From Oscillospiraceae bacterium (GTDB lineage Bacteria > Bacillota > Clostridia > Oscillospirales > Oscillospiraceae), in assembly GCA_020025275.1 (NCBI GenBank), contig JAHHSI010000037.1, positions 1 to 9,577 of the forward strand: a DNA stretch of 9,577 bases, in the 5' to 3' direction. Shown here piece by piece: positions 1-6,553 of this stretch; position 1 is the stretch's first letter; the number at the start of each line of letters is the position of its first letter. The position numbers were made by a program, and so were the translations under genes. The notes beneath the pieces were generated by a model that was given only the letters and a program-made list of their open reading frames with translations, ran no database searches and was not told the origin of the DNA.

Positions 1-281
1 CGGGTGCAGTAGATGGGCATATTGACCTGCTTGAGGATGTAGGGAATGGCGCCGATGTGGTCCTCGTGGGCGTGGGTGATGAAAAGACCGCGCAGACGGG
101 AGCGGTTCTTGATGAGATACGAGACGTCCGGGATCACACAGTCGATGCCGTACATGTCGTCCTCGGGGAAGGCCATGCCGCAGTCCACGACAATGATCTC
201 GCCGCCGTACTCGTACACGGTCATGTTCTTGCCGATCTCGTTGAGACCGCCAAGAGGAATGATTTTCAGTTTTTCTGCCAT
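1..281 (-). CDS. rnjA: Ribonuclease J, N-terminal fragment (runs off left edge)
   Basis: RNase J is a metallo-beta-lactamase/beta-CASP ribonuclease that acts as a 5'-to-3' exonuclease and endonuclease in mRNA decay and rRNA maturation in Firmicutes. Only the first 93 codons are present, out of about 555 in the usual family member. The visible part starts MAEKLKIIPLGGLNEIGKN, the characteristic RNase J opening. It then has the VDCG strand (residues 32-35) and the zinc-binding HAHEDH motif at residues 70-75, followed by IGAIPYIL. The ATG at 281-279 is preceded by AAAGGAG (294-300, minus strand), which fixes the start. The gene is transcribed divergently from gdpP and has its own promoter candidate about 250 bp upstream. 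RnjA and RnjB paralogues cannot be told apart from this fragment, so the symbol is provisional. The beta-CASP and C-terminal domains lie outside the window. Confidence 0.95.
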   Translation of the reverse strand, partial: MAEKLKIIPLGGLNEIGKNMTVYEYGGEIIVVDCGMAFPEDDMYGIDCVIPDVSYLIKNRSRLRGLFITHAHEDHIGAIPYILKQVNMPIYCT

Positions 282-523
282 AATGGAAAATTTCTCCTTT
301 ATCGTTCATAAAAGTTGCACGACAAGAAAGCTGTACCGAAACGGCGCAGCAAAAATAGAGACGTACCACACCGTGCTGCAGCCCTGCATCGCTGCTCTCC
401 AGAGGGAAAACCGTCTTTTCTGTCGTGTATGTAATTGGCCGGGGGAAGCCCCCTATATTTGGTCACATTCCGCACCGCATTGGGAATGTGAAACATACAA
501 AAGAACACGGAATACCGTGATTT
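282..523 (-). promoter_or_regulatory. Long structured 5' leader of the RNase J gene
   Basis: About 240 bases separate the predicted transcription start (near 523-526) from the RNase J ATG. No convincing gene is seen in them on either strand. Three clear inverted repeats lie in the 5' half of the leader: 506-510 with 515-519 (5 bp, 4-nt loop, a few bases from the predicted 5' end), 463-471 with 483-491 (9 bp perfect, 11-nt loop), and 441-445 with 449-453 (five G-C pairs, 3-nt loop). Weaker short repeats occur at about 375-420. The Shine-Dalgarno bases at 294-300 can also pair weakly with the TTTTCC just before the ATG. The hairpins are seen in the sequence. A regulatory role is inference, and I do not recognise a named RNA family here. 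Confidence 0.45.
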
Positions 524-529
524 ATCTTG

Positions 530-558
530 AGTATAGCATATTTTTTGCCGTTTGTACA
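530..558 (-). promoter_or_regulatory. Promoter candidate for the RNase J gene (sigma-A type, extended -10)
   Basis: Read on the minus strand, TGTACA (558-553, 4 of 6 matches to TTGACA) is followed by exactly 17 bp and then TATACT (535-530, 5 of 6 matches to TATAAT). A TG dinucleotide one base upstream of the -10 hexamer (TGCTATACT) makes it an extended -10. Transcription would begin near 523-526 and leave a leader of roughly 240 nt. Confidence 0.7.
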
Positions 559-610
559 GACTTTTCCCTTCGCCTTTTTTCGCAGGGCAGTGCGAGATGA
601 GGAAAATGGG

Positions 611-639
611 TTGTGAAATGGAGAGAACTATGGTATGCT
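611..639 (+). promoter_or_regulatory. Promoter candidate for the gdpP-led operon (extended -10)
   Basis: TTGTGA at 611-616 (4 of 6 matches to TTGACA) is spaced 17 bp from TATGCT at 634-639 (4 of 6 matches to TATAAT). TG at 631-632 forms an extended -10 (TGGTATGCT). The predicted start near 646 gives a leader of about 54 nt to the TTG start of gdpP. A second AT-rich hexamer, TACAAT at 649-654, has no good -35 partner. This is the only promoter-like site found directly upstream of the + strand run. Confidence 0.65.
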
Positions 640-699
640 TAATCATTATACAATAAGTAAAATAGGAAGAGTTTGTGCTCCGATCAAGGAGGGATCTTT

Positions 700-2688
700 T
701 TGAATAAGAAAATCAGTCGTCTTTTTACGACCAGCCATGCGCTGGATGTGCTCTGTTTGGTGCTGTTTGCTATTGCGGCCATTCCGTTTGAGCCGATGCT
801 GGCCATTGCCGAGGGGCTGGTGGCGGTGCTGGTCTTTCTCTGGGGCCGACGCACGGAACGGATGGCACAGCAGTCGGTGCGCCAGTATATGGACCGATTT
901 GTGGGCGGCAGAGATTCGGCGCAGGCCAGCAATATGCTCTATACGCCGCTGCCGATGATGGTGTTTGACGTGTACAGCGGGGATGTGCTGTGGAGCAATG
1001 ACGCTTTTTTGCAGCTGACCGATCTGGATGAGAAGTTGTTTGAGTCCAAGATCGAGACGGTGATCCCGGAGTTTGCCACCCATTGGCTGCTGGAGGGGAA
1101 GCGGGAGTATCCGGAACTGGTGGAGTGGAACGGCCGGAAGTATCAGGTGTTCGGCAGCATCGGCCACTCCCAGGAGATCTCCGGCATGACGGGGGCACTG
1201 GCCACCACCTATTGGATGGATGTGACCGAAAGTGAGGAGATGCGCCGCCGTCTGGCTGAGACCCGGCCCGTGGCGGGGATCTTAATGGTGGATAACTATG
1301 AGGACCTCATGAAGGCCTGCCCGGAGAGCAAGCGCTCGGCCGTGCTGGCCGCCGTGGAGGAGAAGATCGGCCAGTGGATGGCCGACTCCAACGGGCTGCT
1401 GCTTAAATATGACCGAGACCGTTATCTCTTCCTCTTTGAAGAGCGCAGCTTCCCCGGCTATGCCGAGCGGAAGTTCGATTTGTTGGATCAGGCCCGTGAG
1501 GTAGTGGCCGGCGAGGGTGTGGCGGCCACGCTGTCCATCGGTATCGGCCGGGACGCCGAGAGCTATGAGGCGCTCTTCAAGAATGCGTCCTTGGCACTGG
1601 AAATGGCCCTCTCCCGTGGCGGCGATCAGGCTGTGGTGAAGGATCATCAGAACTTTGACTTTTACGGCGGCCGCTCCAAGACCACGGAAAAGCGCACCAA
1701 GGTGAAGTCCCGCGTGATGGCCAATGCGCTGGGCGAGCTGATCCGAGAGGCCGATCAGGTCTACGCCATGGGGCACAAGTATGCCGACATGGACAGTCTG
1801 GGTGCGGCCGTGGGCATCTGCACCATTGCCCGTAAGCTGGGCAAGCCGGCCAAGATCGTCATGGATACGGAGAACAACGCCGTTCATCCGGTATTGCACA
1901 AGCTGCTGGAGCTGCCGGAATATGAGGACGTGTTCATCGCCGGCAGCGACGCCTTCCTCCGCGCACAGCCCGGCACACTGCTGGTGGTGGTGGATACCAA
2001 TCGACCCGGCAGTGTGGAGTCGGAAGGACTGCTGGATGCCTGCAATCGGGTGGCCGTCATCGACCACCACCGACGGGGCAGCAGCTACATCGAAAAAATG
2101 GCCCTCAACTACCATGAGCCGTACGCCTCCTCCACCTGCGAGCTGGTGACGGAACTGCTGCAGTATCTGATCGAGCCGGGAGATCTGCTGCGTGCAGAGG
2201 CGGAGGCCATGCTGGCCGGCATCGTGCTGGACACCAAGAATTTCACCAACCGCACCGGCGGACGGACCTTCGAGGCGGCGGCCTATCTGCGGCGCACCGG
2301 AGCCGATACGGCGGACGTACAGCGGATGTTCCAGAGCGATCTGGCATCCACGGTGGCACGCTACGATATTATTCGCAGGGCCCATCTCTATCGGGAGACC
2401 ATCGCTATTGTGGCACTGGACGACGAGTGTGATCGGGTCACGGCGGCCAAGGCGGCCGATGAACTCCTGACCCTCAAAGGCGTACAAGCCTCGTTTGTGC
2501 TCTATAAAAAGGATGAGGGGGCGTATATTTCCGCCCGCTCGCTGGGCGAGATCAACGTGCAGGTCATCGTTGAGGAGCTGGGCGGCGGAGGAAATTCCAC
2601 CACGGCCGGCGGTATGCTGCCCGACTGTGTGGTGAGCGAAATGGAGGCCAAACTGGAGGCCGCCATCGACGAGTATTTTGAAAATTGA
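700..2688 (+). CDS. gdpP: GdpP-type cyclic-di-AMP phosphodiesterase (DHH/DHHA1)
   Basis: This membrane-anchored enzyme hydrolyses c-di-AMP to pApA and so controls osmolyte transport and cell-wall homeostasis in Firmicutes. The 662 residues match the usual length and domain order: two N-terminal membrane segments (about 12-48), a degenerate PAS domain (about 74-165), a degenerate GGDEF domain in which YDRDRY (237-242) stands where GGDEF would be, and the DHH/DHHA1 phosphodiesterase. Metal-binding motifs are intact: H359, D363 and D365 in GHKYADMDS, D432 in VVVDTNR, and DHH at 455-457. The DHHA1 glycine loop reads GGGGNSTTAGG (628-638), with Asn where His is usual. The start is TTG at 700, because AAGGAGGG (686-693) lies 6 nt before it; an in-frame TTG at 673 lacks a site. 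The rplI gene follows after 20 bp, as in Bacillus (yybT-rplI). Confidence 0.95.
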   Translation: MNKKISRLFTTSHALDVLCLVLFAIAAIPFEPMLAIAEGLVAVLVFLWGRRTERMAQQSVRQYMDRFVGGRDSAQASNMLYTPLPMMVFDVYSGDVLWSNDAFLQLTDLDEKLFESKIETVIPEFATHWLLEGKREYPELVEWNGRKYQVFGSIGHSQEISGMTGALATTYWMDVTESEEMRRRLAETRPVAGILMVDNYEDLMKACPESKRSAVLAAVEEKIGQWMADSNGLLLKYDRDRYLFLFEERSFPGYAERKFDLLDQAREVVAGEGVAATLSIGIGRDAESYEALFKNASLALEMALSRGGDQAVVKDHQNFDFYGGRSKTTEKRTKVKSRVMANALGELIREADQVYAMGHKYADMDSLGAAVGICTIARKLGKPAKIVMDTENNAVHPVLHKLLELPEYEDVFIAGSDAFLRAQPGTLLVVVDTNRPGSVESEGLLDACNRVAVIDHHRRGSSYIEKMALNYHEPYASSTCELVTELLQYLIEPGDLLRAEAEAMLAGIVLDTKNFTNRTGGRTFEAAAYLRRTGADTADVQRMFQSDLASTVARYDIIRRAHLYRETIAIVALDDECDRVTAAKAADELLTLKGVQASFVLYKKDEGAYISARSLGEINVQVIVEELGGGGNSTTAGGMLPDCVVSEMEAKLEAAIDEYFEN

Positions 2689-2708
2689 TCCATGAGGAGG
2701 AACATACA

Positions 2709-3158
2709 ATGAAAGTAATTTTGCAAAAGGACATTCGCGGCAAGGGCAAGAAGGGCCAGCTCATCGAGGTGGCAGAGGGCTATGCCCGCAACTTCCTGCT
2801 GCCCCAGAAGGCGGCGGTGATCGCCACGCCTGACGCTATGAACACCATGAAGCTGCAGGCCAAGGCCAAGGCTAAGGCAGATGCGGAGGCCAAGGCCGCC
2901 GCAGAGGAGATCGCCCGGAAGCTGAAGGAGACGCAGGTGAAGATCTCCGCCAAAGGCGGCAACGGCGGCAAGCTGTTCGGCGCTGTGACGGGCAAAGAGA
3001 TCTCGGTGGCGCTCAAGGAGCAGTTCGGGATGGACATCGACAGCAAAAAGCTGGTGCTGGCCGAGCCCATCAAGGCCTTCGGCGGCTATCAGGTGAAGGC
3101 GAAGCTGGGCTTCGAGATCAGCGGCACGGTGAACGTGATGGTGGTTGAGGAGAACTGA
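2709..3158 (+). CDS. rplI: 50S ribosomal protein L9
   Basis: L9 binds domain V of 23S rRNA at the base of the L1 stalk and helps maintain reading frame. The product is 149 residues, the typical length. The N-terminal domain starts MKVILQKDIRGKGKKGQ and continues into GYARNFLLP, the L9 signature. A Lys/Ala-rich stretch (about residues 50-75) matches the long helix that connects the two globular RNA-binding domains. The C-terminal domain follows and ends in VMVVEEN. The start is ATG at 2709 with AGGAGG at 2695-2700, 8 nt upstream and just past the gdpP stop codon, which suggests co-translation with gdpP. An in-frame TTG at 2685 would overlap gdpP and has no site. Position between gdpP and dnaB is the conserved Firmicutes order. 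Confidence 0.97.
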   Translation: MKVILQKDIRGKGKKGQLIEVAEGYARNFLLPQKAAVIATPDAMNTMKLQAKAKAKADAEAKAAAEEIARKLKETQVKISAKGGNGGKLFGAVTGKEISVALKEQFGMDIDSKKLVLAEPIKAFGGYQVKAKLGFEISGTVNVMVVEEN

Positions 3159-3199
3159 CGGAGCCACCGGCAGAGAATCGAGATCGGGAGGGATATTCT

Positions 3200-4546
3200 A
3201 TGGATGAGCTGCTGCTGCGGCAGATGCCGCACGATCCGCAGGCGGAGCAGGCGGTGCTGGGCTCCATGCTCATTGACGCAAACTGCATCAAAGATGTCAT
3301 GGACCGGTTGCAGCCGGAGGACTTTTATCTGCGGCAAAACCGGGAGATCTTTGAGACGATCTACTCCATGTTTATCTACTCCAAGCCCATCGACGGCCTG
3401 ACCGTGGTGGGTGAGATGGAGCGAAACGGCCTGTACAATGAGAACACCCGCTCCTATCTCGTGCAGATCATGGAGCTGACCCCCACCACGGCCAACGTGC
3501 TGGAATACGTGAAGATGGTGCAGGAGAAGTCGCTGATGCGGGCGGTAGCTACGGCGGCCGCTGACATCACGGCCATGGTGCAGGAGGGGACCGGTACGGC
3601 GTCGGAGCTGCTGGAAACAGCGGAGCAGAAGATCTATGCCGTGCGCCGAGGCCGCAGCTCCCAGGGCATGACCACCATCAGCGTGGTGCTGCAGGAGGTC
3701 ATGCACAATCTGGCGGAACTGACCGCCATGGAGGGCAATAAGCTGCCGGGTCTGACCACCGGACTGAGTGCCATCGACGGCAAGATCAACGGCCTGAACA
3801 AGTCCGACCTCCTGCTGCTGGCCGCCCGTCCCGGTATGGGTAAGACCAGTCTGGCGCTGAACATTGCGCTCAATGCGGCCAAGGCCTCCCATCAGACGGT
3901 GGCGGTGTTCTCTCTGGAGATGTCACGCGAGCAGCTGGTGACCCGTATTCTCGCCAGCGAGGGGCTGATCGAAAATACGCGTCTGGTGACCGGCAATCTG
4001 CGGGAGAGCGACTGGACCAAAATTGCGGAGGCGGCCTCCACGCTGAGCTGTCTGGATATACGCATCGACGACAACCCGCTTTTGTCCGTTGCGGATATGA
4101 ACGCCAAATGCCGGCGTCTGGACAATCTGGGACTGGTGGTCATCGACTACCTGCAGCTGATGACATCGGCCGGCGGAAAGGGCTACAGCGGAGAGAACCG
4201 CCAGCAGGCGGTGTCGGACATCTCCCGTATGCTCAAGATCATGGCCAAGGAACTGCAGGTGCCGGTATTGTGCCTGAGCCAGCTGTCCCGTGCCAATGAA
4301 AAGCGTGAGGATAAGCGGCCCATGCTCTCCGACCTGCGTGAATCCGGCTCAATCGAGCAGGATGCGGATATCGTCATGTTCATCTATCGTGACGACTATT
4401 ATAATGATGATTCGGAAAAGCGGAACATTGCCGAGTGCATCGTGGCCAAGAACCGCCACGGTGAGACGGGAAAGGTGGAGCTGCGGTGGATGCCGGACTA
4501 CACCACCTTCGGTACGCTGGAAAACCGCTATGGAGAGGACGAGTAA
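3200..4546 (+). CDS. dnaB: Replicative DNA helicase DnaB (DnaC in Bacillus)
   Basis: This is the hexameric 5'-to-3' helicase that unwinds DNA at the replication fork and recruits primase. It is 448 residues long, normal for the family, with no intein insertion. The N-terminal primase-binding domain begins with the family hallmark PHDPQAEQAVLGSML. A linker region leads to the RecA-like ATPase at about residue 180. Walker A is ARPGMGKTS (209-217) and Walker B ends in VVIDYLQL (Asp316). Downstream are LSQLSR and DLRESGSIEQDAD, both conserved DnaB motifs, then a KNRHGETG motif near the C terminus. The start is ATG at 3200 with GGGAGGG at 3186-3192. It sits 41 bp after rplI, the usual rplI-dnaB pairing. 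No helicase loader gene is in the window. Confidence 0.97.
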   Translation: MDELLLRQMPHDPQAEQAVLGSMLIDANCIKDVMDRLQPEDFYLRQNREIFETIYSMFIYSKPIDGLTVVGEMERNGLYNENTRSYLVQIMELTPTTANVLEYVKMVQEKSLMRAVATAAADITAMVQEGTGTASELLETAEQKIYAVRRGRSSQGMTTISVVLQEVMHNLAELTAMEGNKLPGLTTGLSAIDGKINGLNKSDLLLLAARPGMGKTSLALNIALNAAKASHQTVAVFSLEMSREQLVTRILASEGLIENTRLVTGNLRESDWTKIAEAASTLSCLDIRIDDNPLLSVADMNAKCRRLDNLGLVVIDYLQLMTSAGGKGYSGENRQQAVSDISRMLKIMAKELQVPVLCLSQLSRANEKREDKRPMLSDLRESGSIEQDADIVMFIYRDDYYNDDSEKRNIAECIVAKNRHGETGKVELRWMPDYTTFGTLENRYGEDE

Positions 4547-4573
4547 GTCCTGCGCAAGATAAAGGGGGCGGCC

Positions 4574-5899
4574 ATGGATCTTTTGCCCTGGATGGAACAA
4601 TGGAATATGCTGCCGCCCCGTGGCGGTACCGTTTTGTGTGCCGTCTCCGGCGGGCGGGATTCGGTGTGCCTGCTGCACTATCTTTGGACGTTGCAGGAAA
4701 AAGGCGGCTTTTCCGTGGCGGCGGCCCACTATAACCATCAAATGCGGCCCACTGCCCAGAGGGATCAGGCTTTCGTGGCGGAGCTTTGCCGCCGATGGGA
4801 GATCCCGCTGTACGTGGGGGCCGGGGATGTATACGGGACGGCGCAGCAGCGTGGTCTGGGGGTGGAGGAAGCCGGCCGCATATTGCGCTACGCCTATCTG
4901 GAGGAAGTTGCGGACGCCATCGGCGCAGAGCGGATCGCCACCGCCCACCATCAGGACGATCAGGCGGAGACAGTGCTGCTGCATCTTCTCCGTGGGACCG
5001 GTCCGGAGGGACTGCGGGGCATTCCGCCGGTGCGGGGACGGCTTATCCGTCCGTTGCTGGATACCCCACGGGAAGAGATCGAGGCCTATCTTGCGGCCTA
5101 CGACCTGCCCCACGTGGAGGATGAGACCAACGAGTCACTGGCATTTTCTCGCAATCGCCTGCGAAAGCAGGTAATGCCCGAACTGGAGAAGATCCATCCG
5201 GGGATGCGGCGGAACATTGCCCGTGCCGCAGCGCTTGTGGGACGGGAGGATCGGTTCCTTCGCTCGATGGCAGAGACATATCTGCCGCCGACGGGGACGG
5301 AACTGGCGTGTGCCGATCTGCGGCGTGCGCCGGATGTGCTGCGCCCACGGATTGTGCGGCTGCTGCTGGACCGGCTGACGGTGGGCAAAAAGGATATGAC
5401 CGCCGCTCATGTGGACGCCATTGTGGCCCTGGCCTTGGCAGGTGCCGGGATGGTCACACTCCCCGGCGGTGCGGCGGCCGTGTGCCGGCAGGGCCGGCTG
5501 CGTCTGATGCTGCTGGAGCCGGATTTGCCGGCGGAAATGCCCTTGTCCGTGGGAGAGAACCGCTGGGGACCGTGGGTCATCCGGGTGGAAAAGAAAAATC
5601 CCGGGGAAATGCTACAAAAAAAGGATGCAATTTTTGTAAAGTGTGATATGATAAATCAGTCTCTCACGGTGCAAGCGTGCCCGGACCGGCTGCGCCTGAC
5701 GCTGCCGGGCAGCCGCGGAAGCCGCAGCGTCAAACGGCTTTTGACGGAGCGGGGCGTTCCGCCGGAGGAGCGGCGGCAGACGCCGGCCTTCCGGGTGGAC
5801 AGACGGCTTGCCGCCGTATGGGGCCTGGGGACCGATGTGGAATTTATGCCGGAGGATTCCGGCTGCGGGGTAGAAATGACCCTATATAAGCAGAAATAA
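4574..5899 (+). CDS. tilS: tRNA(Ile)-lysidine synthetase TilS
   Basis: TilS uses ATP to attach lysine to C34 of the CAU-anticodon isoleucine tRNA, so that it reads AUA and is charged with Ile; it is normally essential. The 441 residues include the N-type ATP pyrophosphatase P-loop SGGRDS (25-30), then NHQMRP, GVEEAGRILRYAYL, ATAHHQDDQAETVLLHLLRG and SRNRLR, all standard for TilS. A divergent central part follows, then the TilS C-terminal domain (GSRSVKRLLTERGVPPEER and a late VWGLGTD). The start is ATG at 4574, with an AAGGGGGCGG purine-rich site at 4562-4571 that lies close to the start codon. It is 27 bp after dnaB and 24 bp before hpt; tilS-hpt-ftsH is a conserved Firmicutes cluster. An AT-rich stretch near 5588-5660 inside the gene looks promoter-like. 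Confidence 0.95.
   Translation: MDLLPWMEQWNMLPPRGGTVLCAVSGGRDSVCLLHYLWTLQEKGGFSVAAAHYNHQMRPTAQRDQAFVAELCRRWEIPLYVGAGDVYGTAQQRGLGVEEAGRILRYAYLEEVADAIGAERIATAHHQDDQAETVLLHLLRGTGPEGLRGIPPVRGRLIRPLLDTPREEIEAYLAAYDLPHVEDETNESLAFSRNRLRKQVMPELEKIHPGMRRNIARAAALVGREDRFLRSMAETYLPPTGTELACADLRRAPDVLRPRIVRLLLDRLTVGKKDMTAAHVDAIVALALAGAGMVTLPGGAAAVCRQGRLRLMLLEPDLPAEMPLSVGENRWGPWVIRVEKKNPGEMLQKKDAIFVKCDMINQSLTVQACPDRLRLTLPGSRGSRSVKRLLTERGVPPEERRQTPAFRVDRRLAAVWGLGTDVEFMPEDSGCGVEMTLYKQK
5625..5652 (+). promoter_or_regulatory. Possible internal promoter within tilS, upstream of hpt
   Basis: An AT-rich patch in otherwise GC-rich coding sequence contains TATGAT at 5647-5652 (5 of 6 to TATAAT), preceded by TG at 5644-5645, a good extended -10. 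The -35 is poor: ATGCAA at 5625-5630 with a 16-bp spacer matches 3 of 6. If used, the transcript would start near 5659 and give a leader of about 265 nt before hpt. The same bases encode tilS residues, so the match could be chance. Confidence 0.3.
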
Positions 5900-5923
5900 A
5901 GAGAATGACGGAGGACACGAAAC

Positions 5924-6478
5924 ATGGCAAAGAGCAATATGGAGCAGGATATTCTGAAGGTGCTCTATACGGAAGAGGAAATCAAGGCTCGCGTACAGGA
6001 GATGGGTGACGAGCTGTACGAGAAGTTTGCGGACAAAAACCCCCTTTTTGTGGGCGTTCTGAACGGCTGCTTCATCTTTATGGCGGATCTGGTGCGGGCA
6101 ACACAGGTGAAAAGCGAACTGGAGTTCATCGGTCTGTCCTCGTATCATAATGGTGTGAAGAGTTCCGGCGTGGTGCAGATCACCCGGGATCTGCAGCGGG
6201 ATATTACCGACCGCCACCTCATCGTGGTGGAGGATATTCTGGACTCCGGCAACACGTTGGCTTTTCTGAACAACTATCTTTTGAGCAAAGGGGCTGCCTC
6301 CATCACCATCGTGACGCTGCTGGATAAGCCCTCTCGCCGGGAAAAGGCTATCACTGCGGATCTGGCCGGCTTTGTGGTGCCCGATGAGTTTGTGGTTGGC
6401 TATGGCTTGGACTATGCCCAGCAGTACCGCAACGTACCCTACATCGGCGTTTTGAAGCCGGAAGTGTATAGCAAGTAA
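5924..6478 (+). CDS. hpt: Hypoxanthine (guanine) phosphoribosyltransferase
   Basis: This cytoplasmic purine-salvage enzyme converts hypoxanthine or guanine plus PRPP into IMP or GMP. The product is 184 residues, the usual size for bacterial HprT. The PRPP-binding motif VVEDILDSGNT spans 101-111, with the acidic pair E103/D104 and the presumed catalytic Asp107. GVLNGCFIFMADL (about 44-56) is the conserved loop that binds pyrophosphate. The C-terminal VGYGLDYAQQYRNVPYIGVL is typical of the family and supplies the purine pocket. The start is ATG at 5924 with GGAGG at 5910-5914. It follows tilS by 24 bp. In Firmicutes HprT is known to be inhibited by (p)ppGpp. The gap after it holds a terminator-like hairpin, so expression may fall before lepB. 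Confidence 0.96.
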   Translation: MAKSNMEQDILKVLYTEEEIKARVQEMGDELYEKFADKNPLFVGVLNGCFIFMADLVRATQVKSELEFIGLSSYHNGVKSSGVVQITRDLQRDITDRHLIVVEDILDSGNTLAFLNNYLLSKGAASITIVTLLDKPSRREKAITADLAGFVVPDEFVVGYGLDYAQQYRNVPYIGVLKPEVYSK

Positions 6479-6489
6479 GGAAAGCGACC

Positions 6490-6528
6490 GGGATAAGGGG
6501 CGGGAGGACCGCCCTTTATCCCCGTTTT
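6490..6528 (+). terminator. Hairpin between hpt and lepB, likely weak or partial terminator
   Basis: The arms 6490-6503 and 6509-6522 pair over 14 positions (13 Watson-Crick plus one G-U) around a 5-nt loop, GAGGA. They are followed by CG and a run of only four T residues (6525-6528). The stem is long and mostly GC-rich, but the T-tract is short. It begins 12 bases after the hpt stop and ends 26 bases before the lepB start. It may therefore attenuate transcription into lepB-ftsH or stabilise the upstream mRNA instead of stopping transcription fully. Confidence 0.6.
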
Positions 6529-6553
6529 CAAAGACGAGGAAGGACGGTAGGAA

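Noticed and set aside
46..600. 184-aa + strand open frame over the RNase J start and the intergenic region
   Set aside because: It is antisense to a clear RNase J coding sequence, has no recognisable domain, no good ribosome binding site, and its product looks like random translation.
282..699. Possible small RNA gene (6S, SRP or T-box type) in the divergent spacer
   Set aside because: None of the conserved core sequences of these RNAs could be seen. The hairpins are better treated as part of the RNase J leader.
1282..2709. 475-aa minus-strand open frame antisense to gdpP
   Set aside because: Long antisense frames are common opposite GC-rich genes. The product is rich in His, Gln and Gly with no motif, while the + strand gene has a full GdpP domain set.
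2857..2895. Repeated AAGGC/CAAGG units inside rplI, looking like a short tandem repeat
   Set aside because: They simply encode the Lys/Ala-rich connecting helix that all L9 proteins have.
3089..3892. 267-aa minus-strand open frame antisense to rplI and dnaB
   Set aside because: It crosses two well-supported + strand genes and shows only low-complexity His/Gln-rich sequence with no conserved motif.
5883..5889. TATATAA at the end of tilS as a promoter for hpt
   Set aside because: No -35-like hexamer exists at 16-18 bp upstream and there is no TG extension. The patch at 5625-5652 is a better candidate.
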